Shown in pieces: positions 1 to 8,967 of a DNA stretch of 62,934 nucleotides. The stretch covers positions 1 to 62,934 of IMG/VR virus record IMGVR_UViG_3300037189_005381, one strand, 5' to 3'. Position 1 is the first letter of the stretch; the number at the start of each line of letters is the position of its first letter. The notes beneath the pieces are model-generated. The model ran no database searches. It was given only the letters and a program-made list of their open reading frames with translations, and had not been told where the DNA came from. This stretch comes from a virus. The translations under genes and the position numbers were made by a program.

Positions 1-885
1 GTTCAATGTACCAACGAACTTAGTGTTTGTTGGAGCTTCGAAAGTACCTTCTGTTGTACGTGCAAACGCACTTGTTGTTGCAGATTGTAGAATTGTCAAT
101 GCCTGGTTAGACACAACAGCCCAGTTACCTGCACCACGACGTGTACGCTGAGCGATTTGGTTAGCAACACGGTTGATTTGAACTGCCAATGCGGCATGCT
201 CGTCACCAACGAATGTAGCTGTACCAGATACGGCAGCTTGGTCATAAGTTTGACCAACACTTGCTAGACCACGTAGGCTAGAAAGAATTTCTTGGTCAAT
301 TTCAGCTGTAATTTCTTGTGCTAGAGCAGCCATAATTTCAGCTTCGATATCAATACCTTGCTGAGCTTGTGCATCTTGAGCAGCTTCAAAAGTCCAACGA
401 GCACTTAGCTTACGTGTCTTGGCTTCTACAGCTTGTTTCAAGATTTGGATGCTCATACGCTTACCTGGGTTGCCTTCTAGGCTAGCAGTACTACTTGCAC
501 CTGGTGTAGCGTCTGTGTTGTTACCAGAATAAGCAGCCGCAATCTTGAATGGGCTTAGTGCTTCATCTCCAGCTGTTACGCCATCACCACCATCTGCGTA
601 ACGAATACGTAGTGTGTGGATTTGGCCAACTGGACCAGTCATTGGTTGTACGCCAACGATTTCGTTAGCAATGACTGTTGGCATTACACGGCGGATTACT
701 GGAAGAATCACGCGGTTTAGTGTTGCAACGTTACCTGCACTGGTTGAACCAGCTGTTGCACTTTCTGCAAGATACCTACGAGTGTTTTCAAGGGTCACAC
801 CCATGACACTACGCTTGTGGCCTTGTAGGCCTTCTAGTAGGGCCTCTTTTGTATCTTGCCATTTTTCATTTAGCAATACGGACAT
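1..885 (-). CDS. gp23: Major capsid protein gp23 (3' end outside window)
   Basis: The ATG is at 885 with an AGGAG ribosome site 7 bases upstream, and the frame stays open to base 1, so 295 N-terminal residues are visible and the C-terminus is missing. T4-like gp23 builds the hexamers of the capsid shell. The visible part reads like marine T4-like gp23: a helical N-terminus beginning MSVLLNEKWQ, then a long segment with RVMPTVIANEIVGVQPMTGP and the conserved KARKLSARW-type stretch (here TRKLSARWTFEAAQD). It lies 13 bases after the scaffold gene gp22, the usual T4 order. Codon use looks more GC-rich and regular than in the tail genes, as expected for a very highly expressed protein. In T4 the N-terminus is removed by gp21; the cleavage point is not obvious here. 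Confidence 0.95.
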   Translation of the reverse strand, partial: MSVLLNEKWQDTKEALLEGLQGHKRSVMGVTLENTRRYLAESATAGSTSAGNVATLNRVILPVIRRVMPTVIANEIVGVQPMTGPVGQIHTLRIRYADGGDGVTAGDEALSPFKIAAAYSGNNTDATPGASSTASLEGNPGKRMSIQILKQAVEAKTRKLSARWTFEAAQDAQAQQGIDIEAEIMAALAQEITAEIDQEILSSLRGLASVGQTYDQAAVSGTATFVGDEHAALAVQINRVANQIAQRTRRGAGNWAVVSNQALTILQSATTSAFARTTEGTFEAPTNTKFVGTLN

Positions 886-898
886 TTGTTTCTCCTAA

Positions 899-1993
899 TT
901 ATTTTAGACCCGCTAGTTTGCGGATGTCAATTAAATTATCAATACCTTCCTCGGCAGTGATCTTGGTTGGCTTGTCGCCTGTAACCTCTTTACTCTCATT
1001 TAGTGCCTGTTTTGGTGCCTTAGTGTGTGCCTTGCCTTCCATCACCGCTGGTAAGTACTTGTCGAAAGCATCAGCCAATTTGAAAGTTTGTACACTTTCT
1101 AAAAGCTGACTCATAACTGCTTTCTTTTCACCACTTAGCGGAGCTAGTAATTCTTGCATTGCTTCTTTACGTTGCATTGTGTCTTTAGCAATACGGATTT
1201 CACGTTCTTTGCTTTCGACCAATTGCTGTACTTCTGCAATAGCTTGTTGTGCCTCTGCTAGTTCTGCTTCTTTCTTATCTACAATCTTCAACAAACGTGA
1301 AGTTGTGGATTTTTCATTAACATGACTAGCCATATATTCTGCATTGAAAGCTTCGAAAATCTTGCGTCCAAAGTTATTTTGACGTGCGCTATCAATATCT
1401 TCACGTAATTGCGAAATCTCTTTTGTAAGATTTTTTGTAATTGCGTTCTCAACAATTGTTGCGCTCTTAGCGATAAACTGTTGTTTGATTTCAGCAAATT
1501 TTTCTTTTGCTTCGCGAACTAATTTAACTTTAGTTTCTGCAAGGTCTTTCTTATCTTCTGCGAATTCTTTAATCTCACGAGCAAGTGCTTCAACTACGAA
1601 AGCTTCTAGCTTTCCAAAGTTTTCTGCAACTTTCTGACGATCGCTTTGAAATTCACCTAACTCTCTGGCCAAATTCTTAACAACAAAAGCTTCTAGTACT
1701 TCTGAATCTTTTGAAATCTTTGCTTCATACTGAGCTCTTGCTTCCGCAAGGCTTTGTTTGTCAGCAACGAATTCAGCAATTTCGCTTTCTAACTGTTCAC
1801 CAATCATCTTGTCAAGTGACTCAACAATAGTTGCACGGTCGTGCTCATAACGTTGAGCGAACTCTTCACGAAGTTCGGCTGTCAGTACATCGCGAGTTTC
1901 TTGAAGTTTGGCGTTCCAAGCTGTTTCGACTTCGGCCTTGATTTCCTCAGAAATCATTCCGCTTTCGAAAAGTTTTTTGAATGCGTCCAACAT
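899..1993 (-). CDS. gp22: Prohead core scaffolding protein gp22
   Basis: A 364-residue, highly charged, almost wholly helical protein, as expected for the scaffold around which the prohead shell assembles and which gp21 then degrades. Two internal repeats share the pattern LEAFVV..LARE..EF (about residues 100-115 and 128-143), followed by a coiled-coil middle (AEDKKDLAETKVKL). The C-terminus ends DNLIDIRKLAGLK. The start at 1993 is preceded by a GAGGAG ribosome site. It sits between protease gp21 and capsid gp23, the T4 order, with gaps of 18 and 13 bases, so it is co-transcribed with them. Assignment rests on order, length and composition; sequence conservation of this family is modest. Confidence 0.87.
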   Translation of the reverse strand: MLDAFKKLFESGMISEEIKAEVETAWNAKLQETRDVLTAELREEFAQRYEHDRATIVESLDKMIGEQLESEIAEFVADKQSLAEARAQYEAKISKDSEVLEAFVVKNLARELGEFQSDRQKVAENFGKLEAFVVEALAREIKEFAEDKKDLAETKVKLVREAKEKFAEIKQQFIAKSATIVENAITKNLTKEISQLREDIDSARQNNFGRKIFEAFNAEYMASHVNEKSTTSRLLKIVDKKEAELAEAQQAIAEVQQLVESKEREIRIAKDTMQRKEAMQELLAPLSGEKKAVMSQLLESVQTFKLADAFDKYLPAVMEGKAHTKAPKQALNESKEVTGDKPTKITAEEGIDNLIDIRKLAGLK

Positions 1994-2011
1994 CTCTTTT
2001 TCTCCTCGGGC

Positions 2012-2638
2012 TTATTTTAGACCTTGAATAATATTAAGGATACTTTCCTTAAGATATTTTTGGGCCTTTGGATCTTCTCTAACTTCATGTGCCACTTGTA
2101 TAGCTCTATTACCACCACGAGTATTCATAAAATGCTCATAAATGGCTGTAGGATATGCTCCTGGCGCACTTGGTTGTGCTACTACATCTACTGTTATGAT
2201 TTCAAAGTCTGATACTTCGCCTGTTCCATCATTAACATTGCCGCTACCACGACTAGAAACGCCTAGCTTAACGCCAGACTCTAGCATGGTACGGACTAAA
2301 TTTCCCATTGGTGTTGGCAAGATTTTAAACTTGCCGTAACCATTTGGACCGTCCATCCACATATCTGTAATCATGTGACTTACGCGGTCCAAATTAACTT
2401 TCAAATCATCTGGATGGTCAACTTCGCCTAATACGCTGTATCCGTTTTTAATTTGATCAATTAACGTGTTGACAGCGTTGCCTATTTGATCAACAGGATA
2501 TACACGCTGATTCGCATTACGAATCCCGCCTTGGATACAAATCCCCTTCATATAAAGGTTCTTGCCGTCTTTGTCGTCTGATTCAACAACACAACGTGCT
2601 TGATCAAACGACAAACTTTCGCGCAATAAAAAGCTCAT
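2012..2638 (-). CDS. gp21: Prohead core protein protease gp21
   Basis: A 208-residue serine protease of the phage prohead protease family, which matures the T4-like head by cutting scaffold and capsid precursors. The catalytic His is visible in GEVDHPDD (about H75) and the nucleophile in LGVSSRGSG (about S128/S129). A later acidic segment, DFEIITVDVV, ends the catalytic fold. The N-terminal NANQRVYP segment is also typical. Length is close to T4 gp21 (212 residues). It lies directly upstream of gp22 and downstream of the acidic core protein. The ATG at 2638 has a GGATAAG-type ribosome site. Confidence 0.94.
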   Translation of the reverse strand: MSFLLRESLSFDQARCVVESDDKDGKNLYMKGICIQGGIRNANQRVYPVDQIGNAVNTLIDQIKNGYSVLGEVDHPDDLKVNLDRVSHMITDMWMDGPNGYGKFKILPTPMGNLVRTMLESGVKLGVSSRGSGNVNDGTGEVSDFEIITVDVVAQPSAPGAYPTAIYEHFMNTRGGNRAIQVAHEVREDPKAQKYLKESILNIIQGLK

Positions 2639-2653
2639 TAACTTATCCTAAAA

Positions 2654-3496
2654 TTACTTAGAACCTAGTGGGCTCTTAGTATTACCTGCTTGCTCACCAG
2701 CGCCTTTCTTCTCTGCGCCATGACCAGGTTCTTTCTTCTTGAACGCTGTTTTACCAGCATTGCCGCCTGGAACATTAATGTTGCCAGCATTTTCTTCTTT
2801 AGCACTTGGGTTCAATAAACCACCTTTTGTGCCTTCGCCTTTAGCTTCACCGCCTTGTGCAATGTTGCTTGCTGTGCCACCCATGTCGTTCTTTCCAGCA
2901 ACGATTGACTTAGTGTTCTGTCCGTCGTCACCCATTTTACCAAATTGGTTGTACTGCTTTCCACCAACTTGTTCTGTATATTCGCGAAGCATGTCTTCTT
3001 CATCTTCACCTTCTTCTTCGCCTTCTTCACCTTCTTCTTCGCCTTCTTCAGATCCCATATCAGAACCTTCACCTGCGATAAGAGCTTCAAATTCTGCTTT
3101 AAGTGACTCTAGTTCGTCTTCTAAATCTTGAACACGATCTTCTACATCACCGTCACCGCCCATTTCTGAATCATCGCCAAACTCTGCGTCCATGGCCATG
3201 TCATCTTCTGCACCTTCATCGTCGCCATCCATTTCAACATCCTTCATTAGGTCGTCTGATGGATCACCGCCGATTTCAATAACTTGTTCACCACTGTCAA
3301 AACCAAAATTCTCATCAGTTTTTTCAGCTTTGTCTTCGCTGTTATCTTCGTCGTCTTCTTTCTTTTCTTCTTCAGAAATTAAACTCTCGTAGATACCGCG
3401 GCTTTTTTCAACAACGATCTGATGAAACAGTTCGTTGGCTTTTTGTGTTTCTTCGTTAATTAGATAATCTAATAATTGTTCAAATTTATTTTGCAT
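2654..3496 (-). CDS. Acidic prohead core protein (gp68-like)
   Basis: A 280-residue protein starting at the ATG at 3496, preceded by AAAGGAG; a longer frame opening with TTG at 3526 has its start upstream of this ribosome site and is unlikely. The first 45 residues (FEQLLDYLINEETQKANELFHQIVV) resemble the N-terminal part of T4-like gp68, a prohead core component. The rest is low complexity: a long Asp/Glu stretch (about residues 45-165, including runs of EEGEE) and then a Gly/Lys/Asn-rich tail. Such acidity fits a degradable internal scaffold. It lies 15 bases before gp21. Identity with gp68 is inferred from the N-terminus and gene order. Confidence 0.75.
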   Translation of the reverse strand: MQNKFEQLLDYLINEETQKANELFHQIVVEKSRGIYESLISEEEKKEDDEDNSEDKAEKTDENFGFDSGEQVIEIGGDPSDDLMKDVEMDGDDEGAEDDMAMDAEFGDDSEMGGDGDVEDRVQDLEDELESLKAEFEALIAGEGSDMGSEEGEEEGEEGEEEGEDEEDMLREYTEQVGGKQYNQFGKMGDDGQNTKSIVAGKNDMGGTASNIAQGGEAKGEGTKGGLLNPSAKEENAGNINVPGGNAGKTAFKKKEPGHGAEKKGAGEQAGNTKSPLGSK

Positions 3497-3538
3497 TGCG
3501 AAATTCTCCTTTGATAGTATAGGCAAGGCTGTCGAGTA

Positions 3539-3545
3539 TATTTAC
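3539..3545 (-). promoter_or_regulatory. Possible late promoter before the gp68-like gene
   Basis: On the minus strand this reads GTAAATA within TGTAAATATAC, one base off the ATAAATA core seen at the stronger late promoters here. Transcription would begin near 3532, giving a leader of about 35 bases that contains the AAAGGAG site. A single short motif, so tentative. Confidence 0.35.
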
Positions 3546-3577
3546 AGCGTAGATAATATATATAGCGAAAATATGCC

Positions 3578-3593
3578 AAAAAGACGTCTTTTT
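3578..3593. terminator. Perfect 16-base palindrome, possible bidirectional terminator
   Basis: AAAAAGACGTCTTTTT is a perfect palindrome lying between the 86-residue head gene and the gp68-like gene. It can form an A/T-rich stem ending in a T-run on both strands, like a weak intrinsic terminator. It could equally be a protein-binding site. The stem has few G-C pairs. Confidence 0.35.
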
Positions 3594-3625
3594 GACAATT
3601 TTTTATTTAAATGTTAAGAATTTTA

Positions 3626-3886
3626 TTAAGCAGGAGCCTGAACTGGAGTAGCATACTGAGCTTGTATTAGCTCAGACTCTTCAGCCATTTCAGAAACATG
3701 TGCTTCATGATTCTTGCGCATTTGATTAATTTGCTTCAACGACAATCTAGTTTTTCTTGTATCTGACAATTTAAGAACATCTTTGTCATCATCAGAGTTA
3801 TACCTTTTGTCTTCCAAAGGTTGATTATCGTAGTCATCTTGACCAAGTGAATCTTTATTGAAGTAAATGAATTCGCGTAAGAACAT
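3626..3886 (-). CDS. Small conserved head-cluster protein, 86 residues
   Basis: The ATG at 3886 lies 11 bases past the portal stop and begins MFLREFIYFNKDSL. A longer frame reading back to 4024 would overlap the portal gene and is unlikely. The protein is charged and helical (KDVLKLSDTRKTRLSLKQIN), ending in an Ala/Pro/Gln tail. Marine T4-like phages carry a similar small protein directly after the portal, in the place T4 has gp67, a prohead core protein. The gp67 role is inferred from position, not from clear similarity. A late-promoter-like sequence overlaps the portal stop just upstream. Confidence 0.72.
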   Translation of the reverse strand: MFLREFIYFNKDSLGQDDYDNQPLEDKRYNSDDDKDVLKLSDTRKTRLSLKQINQMRKNHEAHVSEMAEESELIQAQYATPVQAPA

Positions 3887-3893
3887 AGTAATG

Positions 3894-3901
3894 TATTTAT
3901 T
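3894..3901 (-). promoter_or_regulatory. Possible late promoter overlapping the portal stop codon
   Basis: Minus strand reads AATAAATA, with the TAA being the portal stop codon. It would place the transcript start almost at the ATG at 3886, so a useful leader is lacking; this weakens the call. Confidence 0.35.
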
Positions 3902-5633
3902 GCGATTGTGCAGGACTTGGTGGGGCGCCTGCTCCGCCTGTGCCACCCGCTTCTCCTGTGGGTTCTGCACCTGGTGGTGGTACTCCTGAGTCACCTTCAT
4001 TGTCAGTAAACTCATCCAAGTCACCTTGAATACCGCCTGGAGTTATACCCGCTCCACGCATTTCTTGTCCTGGATTCTGTCCACTGCCAGTGTTACCAAC
4101 AATGTTTTCTTGACGCCATAGCATTTCGTTCTCTTGCATTTCTTCTGCACTGAGACCTAAGAAGCGTTTTAGAGCAAAACGTTTACTCATATATGGAACT
4201 TCTGCAACTGCCTGGAACGTGCTAACACGTTGTCCATCCATCTCTGCTTGTCTATAAGACGCAAAGTTTTGTGGAGGATTGAATTTTAAATCAAATAAGT
4301 TTGGATCAATGTTAATTCCGCAGTTTTTGAGATATAATTTAAATTCTAAATCAAATGCTTCTGTGAATAAACTTTGTAAACGTTCACAATAAAAGTTAAA
4401 ACGTAGCTCTTGTATGTAGGCAGTGCCTACACGACCATCACTAAAACTTGCATTTGAATCGTCTGGACCTGTAGGCAAGTAGCTACTTGGTATACGTAAT
4501 GCACGGAATAATTTGTTAGTAAAGAAGCGTAAATCTTCAATTTCACCTAAGTTACTACCGCCTGGAAGTACTTCAACTTTACTGCCACGACCTTCAGCAG
4601 TTTGTGGGAAAAAGTAATCTTCGTTAATGGCTAGTGGGTTAAATCCACTGTCAATAACACTTTGTCCGCCACCAGTAACACTAGGAATACGTCTTTGATT
4701 TACTTCGTTTTTAACACGTTCAACAAAGCTCATGGCCAAGTGACTAGGCATGTTACCCACGTCAACATAGAACACACGTCTTTCTGGAGCTCTCATCACA
4801 CGATAGATAATGATCGCATCTTCTAGCAATTCTTTTTGCTTGTATACTTTAAAACACATTTCAAGCAAGCTATTACCAAATGGGAAGTTACTGTCAAGTC
4901 CTTCACTTAGACTCAAATGTATCACATGGTTAGCATCAATAGCCACTTGTTCTTGACTGTTACTGAATCTGCTGCCTGTTAGTTGAGGGTAACCACCAAC
5001 CATACCACGCTGAAAGCCACCACCAGTAACGTATGCCGCGTTGCCTGGAGTTGCATTAGGAGCATTTGGATTGATTTGTGTTACTGTTAAACTTTGTAAG
5101 TTAACGTTTAGGTCTCGAATAACATATTGCTCAGGCTCTTTGCCTTCACTTTCGTTAACAATAATTTTGTCAACTTTACTAGGATCAATGTAAACCCATT
5201 TTTGAGTTTCTGGATCACGTACAAAGAAACAATCACCAAACTTAAAAAGATTACGGATTGTTTTAAAAATTCTTACATCAAATTGATTCAGTTTGTGCCA
5301 CTGTTGTAAACATTTCTTTAATAGTTTAACTTCGGTATTTGTTGCTTGTTCTCTATAATCAATGTTGAACGCAGTACCGTTGTCCTTGTTCTTTTGTGTG
5401 CAAAATTCAGCTAAAATGTCTAATGCCGCATTGACCTCGCTGTCAGCATCCATAGTATTATACTGCTGATATCGTTCTAATCTATTTGGATGCCCTGAAT
5501 ATACATCAGGAAGGAAACTGGAATAGTTGCTTCTGAATGCGTTATAATTTGAACCGCCCGATCCTGATATAAGACTCTTTGAGCCTCCATCATTGTTAAC
5601 TTTAACTGGTGTAAAAAACTTTTTCCAAGCCAT
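3897..5633 (-). CDS. gp20: Portal vertex protein gp20
   Basis: A 578-residue protein that forms the dodecameric portal through which DNA is packed and to which the tail attaches. Typical T4-like portal features are visible: the N-terminal ERYQQYNTMDADSEVNAALD stretch, the clip/stem region with VMRAPERRVFYVDVGNMP (about residues 275-295), the tract EVLPGGSNLGEIEDLRFFTN, and RIPSSYL with SFSDGRVGTAY. T4 gp20 is 524 residues. The C-terminus is a Gly/Pro-rich tail of about 50 residues. The ATG at 5633 has AAGGATTAAGA upstream and lies 10 bases after the preceding gene. Confidence 0.96.
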   Translation of the reverse strand: MAWKKFFTPVKVNNDGGSKSLISGSGGSNYNAFRSNYSSFLPDVYSGHPNRLERYQQYNTMDADSEVNAALDILAEFCTQKNKDNGTAFNIDYREQATNTEVKLLKKCLQQWHKLNQFDVRIFKTIRNLFKFGDCFFVRDPETQKWVYIDPSKVDKIIVNESEGKEPEQYVIRDLNVNLQSLTVTQINPNAPNATPGNAAYVTGGGFQRGMVGGYPQLTGSRFSNSQEQVAIDANHVIHLSLSEGLDSNFPFGNSLLEMCFKVYKQKELLEDAIIIYRVMRAPERRVFYVDVGNMPSHLAMSFVERVKNEVNQRRIPSVTGGGQSVIDSGFNPLAINEDYFFPQTAEGRGSKVEVLPGGSNLGEIEDLRFFTNKLFRALRIPSSYLPTGPDDSNASFSDGRVGTAYIQELRFNFYCERLQSLFTEAFDLEFKLYLKNCGINIDPNLFDLKFNPPQNFASYRQAEMDGQRVSTFQAVAEVPYMSKRFALKRFLGLSAEEMQENEMLWRQENIVGNTGSGQNPGQEMRGAGITPGGIQGDLDEFTDNEGDSGVPPPGAEPTGEAGGTGGAGAPPSPAQSQ

Positions 5634-5642
5634 TCTTAATCC

Positions 5643-8036
5643 TTACGCTGGTATTGATCTCATAACAGATTGAGTCAACGATTCTAATTTGTCAATAACT
5701 CTTGTGGTATTTTCATTATCGTTCTGAATTAATCTAGCAAGCATGTCAGAGTCTGTTCCTAATGTAGCCACTTGTGTTCTGCTATTATTTAACTGATTTT
5801 GTGATGCTTCCTGAGCAGAAGTGGATACTTGCACAGGTCTTTCAGCAGTATTGGTAGTAGGAGTGGCAGCTCTAGGTTGTACCACCGCACTCGTTTCTGG
5901 TCTTGGAGCGGATGCGGTTGGTGCAGGAGGTGCCGGTGGTGGATTTTTAATTTTTGAAGCCACTTGTGCAAATTTATCTGCGGCCTCAGTTGACATAAAT
6001 TCAACTCCAACTTTACCAGTAGTACCATCATACTGACTAGACAACTTAAAATCAGTTCCTTCTTTTAAGTTAGCCTGTGCCATTAAGTTTTTAATCTGGT
6101 CAACTTCTCTAGATACTTCTTGACCTTTATTAATCTTGTAATCAAATTTTACACCACCACGAAGTTTTTCAGTATCTGGAAGAGTGCTATTGGTTCTTTG
6201 AACACCTTCAATAGCTCCTAACAATGCATTAGCCGCAGGTCCTAATGCTTGTCTTGCAGGAGCTCCTGCGTTTGCCGCTGGTGCAGACTGTGCAGATGCT
6301 TGTTGTGCGTTGCCATTATTTGGCGTTTGTGGAGAGCCTTGTGCTTGGGATCCATTTCTTGATTGATTTTGATTACCACTTTGTGTATTAGTACCGCCTG
6401 TCAATTCGTTAAACTTATTCACAGCACGATCAATTATCTTGTCAATTCCTTCACTGCTTGTTTTACTAAACTCGCGTATTTCTTTTGTTGCTGATATATT
6501 CAACTCTTTTAATCTTGTAACAGCATCTATATTACTTTTTAAAAATGCGTCATCCCCTAATTTTCCTATACCTTTTGCAATTTCTCCAACAGCTGAAGTA
6601 ATAATTTGTGAACTGAGAGCAACTCCTAAACCAAATGTGTTTAATACTTTATTTGCTTCACCCATGCTAACAGCTATTCTAATATTTTCTCTTTGAAATG
6701 TGCCTAATGCATCTAAATTCTTACCTTGCTGACTTGTCAAACTGTTTGTGGAATCTTCTAATCTTTTCTGAACAGCTGGCATATCGCCAAACATTTGCTG
6801 TAAGTTTAACAATGCATTGGCAGCAATACCAGGAGCGCCAGCATTATCTAAAAATCCTTGTGCTAAATCATTTGACTGACTTTCTATCCTTGCGAACGTA
6901 GGACCTAAATCAACTTGTTTGATAGCATCCATTACTGGCACACCTTTGGCCACTGCTGCCGATAGAGCTTTCATTTTTTGCATTAGGTCAGGAGCCATGC
7001 CAGCAAGCACGGCACTTTGTTCATCAAAACGCCCTGTGTAAGCCGCAATGGTTGCTCGCATGCCTTTTTGTGCATCTCCGCCAAACATGCCAGTCATTAG
7101 AGATAGCATCTGTTGCTTACCTTCTTCTCTAATGTTATTAAAGATTGTTCTATTGCGAGCATCTTGCAATGCTTCGTTGGCAGCTTTCATAATGACTTCT
7201 CTGTTGAAGCCAAATGCATCTCCCAATTGAGTTACAGTTTTTGTAGTCTGCAACATCTTGTCATTAAACATGGAACCATAAGTCTGTTGTGCTTTAGTCA
7301 AACCACCAAACAACATGGAATTTTGTAATATAACTTTTCCGTAATCATTTGCTCCAATGCCTAATCGCATGAATTGATCGTTGAATGCTTCACCGCTATC
7401 ACGCATACTTTGTGCAGATAGACGCAAATCTCTCATGCCATTTCTTGCACTAGTGCCGTTTAATCGTAAATTAAGGAAGTTTTCTTCCATTAATCCAGCG
7501 TACTCTTGCATAGTAACGCCTAGTGTACTAGCATTAATTCTTAGATTGTCAAAGTCCCCTGCAACTACCCCGCCAATATTGCTCAGTCGCTTGTAAACAT
7601 CAAATTGTTCTTCTAATTGACCAATCCCTTCAGCGGCAAACTTGTAAATGGCACTAGTAGCTCCAGTAGTGCGTGATCCTAATATGCGCAAGTTGTTAGT
7701 TTGATCTCTTATGGCTCCACTAGAAGTTCTAATTTGTTGCGACACTCCTTCAAATCCACCAGTTAGATCAGTTAAAATACTGCCTAATACTTTGCCAGCA
7801 CCAGTAATAACTCCAACAACACCGCTAAATTTAGACACGGCTCCGCCAAGCACTCCTAGTTTTCCGCTAGTATCTTTGGAAGCATCACCAATTGCTCCAA
7901 AGAATCCACCCACACTCTTAGAGTCTATTTTAGCTATTTTTTGCAAGGTCAGCAATAGTTCACGCTGTGTTTCTTCCAGCGCCATACCACGCAGTCTAAT
8001 ACTTTCGCTTCCCAGTGTACCAGTTACTTCAGACAT
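5643..8036 (-). CDS. Probable tail tape measure protein
   Basis: A 797-residue protein with the character of a tape measure, the ruler for tail length that fills the tail tube. It is long and mostly helical. It has a Gly/Ala/Val-rich hydrophobic patch near residues 45-95 (GVLGGAVSKFSGVVGVITGAG), heptad-like helices through residues 100-540, and a low-complexity Gln/Asn/Pro/Ala linker at about 555-600 and again near 700-740. In T4 the tape measure (gp29) lies with the hub genes; here this gene follows the head cluster, opposite the gp26/gp51 pair. Nothing else in the window is a better tape measure. Alternative: another large tail or internal head protein. A late promoter (GATAAATA) lies 44 bases upstream. 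Confidence 0.62.
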   Translation of the reverse strand: MSEVTGTLGSESIRLRGMALEETQRELLLTLQKIAKIDSKSVGGFFGAIGDASKDTSGKLGVLGGAVSKFSGVVGVITGAGKVLGSILTDLTGGFEGVSQQIRTSSGAIRDQTNNLRILGSRTTGATSAIYKFAAEGIGQLEEQFDVYKRLSNIGGVVAGDFDNLRINASTLGVTMQEYAGLMEENFLNLRLNGTSARNGMRDLRLSAQSMRDSGEAFNDQFMRLGIGANDYGKVILQNSMLFGGLTKAQQTYGSMFNDKMLQTTKTVTQLGDAFGFNREVIMKAANEALQDARNRTIFNNIREEGKQQMLSLMTGMFGGDAQKGMRATIAAYTGRFDEQSAVLAGMAPDLMQKMKALSAAVAKGVPVMDAIKQVDLGPTFARIESQSNDLAQGFLDNAGAPGIAANALLNLQQMFGDMPAVQKRLEDSTNSLTSQQGKNLDALGTFQRENIRIAVSMGEANKVLNTFGLGVALSSQIITSAVGEIAKGIGKLGDDAFLKSNIDAVTRLKELNISATKEIREFSKTSSEGIDKIIDRAVNKFNELTGGTNTQSGNQNQSRNGSQAQGSPQTPNNGNAQQASAQSAPAANAGAPARQALGPAANALLGAIEGVQRTNSTLPDTEKLRGGVKFDYKINKGQEVSREVDQIKNLMAQANLKEGTDFKLSSQYDGTTGKVGVEFMSTEAADKFAQVASKIKNPPPAPPAPTASAPRPETSAVVQPRAATPTTNTAERPVQVSTSAQEASQNQLNNSRTQVATLGTDSDMLARLIQNDNENTTRVIDKLESLTQSVMRSIPA

Positions 8037-8060
8037 TTAATTTTCCCAGAAATATACGCA

Positions 8061-8068
8061 TATAAATA
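8061..8068 (+). promoter_or_regulatory. T4-type late promoter for gp26
   Basis: TATAAATA, an exact match to the T4 late promoter -10 element, 30 bases before the gp26 ATG. The expected start near 8075 leaves a short leader containing CGGAG (8087-8091) as ribosome site. Confidence 0.75.
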
Positions 8069-8079
8069 ATGCAGTATAT

Positions 8080-8087
8080 TATTTATC
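8080..8087 (-). promoter_or_regulatory. Late promoter for the tape-measure / head block
   Basis: Minus strand reads GATAAATA. Transcription leftward would start near 8073, giving a leader of about 37 bases with GGGAAAA before the ATG at 8036. It faces and overlaps the rightward late promoter at 8061. Confidence 0.6.
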
Positions 8088-8098
8088 GGAGTTAAAAA

Positions 8099-8962
8099 AT
8101 GGAAAGTCCACGTAAAAATCCCCTGTCTTCTTTTATGAGAAGACCCAAACTATTTCTTAAATTGCCCAGCCAAGGACGCTTTTGGCCTGAAGGCAGTTTA
8201 GAAATACCAGCTAACGGAGAGTTCCCTGTATATGGACTGACCGTTAAAGACGAGCTGTTGATCAGAACTCCAGATGCATTGTTCAACGGACGTACCACTG
8301 TGGACGTGATTAAAAGCTGTGTGCCAAATATTTTAGATCCTTGGAAGTGTCCAAGTTTAGATTTAGATGCAATATTAATTGCCATACGCATTGCCACATA
8401 CGGCGAAAAAATGACCATGGATGTGAGTATTCCAGGCACCAATGAAAAAGAACCTTTTGAAATTGACTTGAGACCGTTGTTAGATCAAATTGTGGAAAAT
8501 ACCTTTTGGGAAGAAGAAGTCAAAGTCAACAACGATATGACCATATACATTGAGCCAGTGACCTACAAGGTATTAACTGACTATAGCCTACTAAGTTTTG
8601 ACAGTAATCGTGTGCTACAAGCCATTATACAAAACGAAGATCTCAGTGAAGAACAGCGTATTGACATGGCAGCAAACGCCATGGGACGTCTAGCAGATGC
8701 TACTCTCATGCAGATGTTAAACGGAATTAAGCGTATTGACACTACAGAAGGCAACACCACTGACCCATTACAAATTAAAGAGTTTTTAGAAAATTGTGAT
8801 AAAGAGTTTTTTGATGTAGTGGCTAAAGCATTTAGAGAACTTAACGATAGGAACAACAAACGCTTCATGACCATACAGACTCCACAGCAGTATGTGGATC
8901 AAGGAGCTCCCGCACAGATGGAAGTGCCCTTTGAGTTTGATTACTCAAATTTTTTCGTCTAA
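8099..8962 (+). CDS. gp26: Baseplate hub protein gp26
   Basis: A 287-residue member of the T4 gp26 baseplate family, needed for hub assembly. The diagnostic N-terminal motif is FLKLPSQGRFWPEG (about residues 19-32), followed by YGLTVKDELLIRTPDALFNG and a helical C-terminal half. T4 gp26 is about 208 residues. The ATG at 8099 is preceded by CGGAGTTAAAAA. Near its end, codons AAT TTT TTC form two overlapping -1 slippery heptamers; a shift would fuse it to the next gene, giving about 362 residues. It is transcribed away from the tape measure gene, with which it may work as a tail assembly chaperone. Confidence 0.85.
   Translation: MESPRKNPLSSFMRRPKLFLKLPSQGRFWPEGSLEIPANGEFPVYGLTVKDELLIRTPDALFNGRTTVDVIKSCVPNILDPWKCPSLDLDAILIAIRIATYGEKMTMDVSIPGTNEKEPFEIDLRPLLDQIVENTFWEEEVKVNNDMTIYIEPVTYKVLTDYSLLSFDSNRVLQAIIQNEDLSEEQRIDMAANAMGRLADATLMQMLNGIKRIDTTEGNTTDPLQIKEFLENCDKEFFDVVAKAFRELNDRNNKRFMTIQTPQQYVDQGAPAQMEVPFEFDYSNFFV
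8947..8956 (+). promoter_or_regulatory. Probable -1 programmed ribosomal frameshift site
   Basis: The bases AAATTTTTTC in the gp26 frame read (tc)A AAT TTT TTC, giving two X-XXY-YYZ heptamers, A-AAT-TTT and T-TTT-TTC. The -1 frame is open through the site and continues without a stop to 9186. A weak stem (AGGC/GCCT enclosing TTTT/AAAA, 8962-8985) begins 5 bases downstream. The downstream gene otherwise has only a TTG start with a cramped ribosome site. Confidence 0.6.
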
Positions 8963-8967
8963 GGCTT

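Noticed and set aside
2739-3131. A 130-codon plus-strand frame opposite the acidic core protein
   Set aside because: Its Ser/Pro-rich repeats are the complement of Glu/Gly codons in the real gene.
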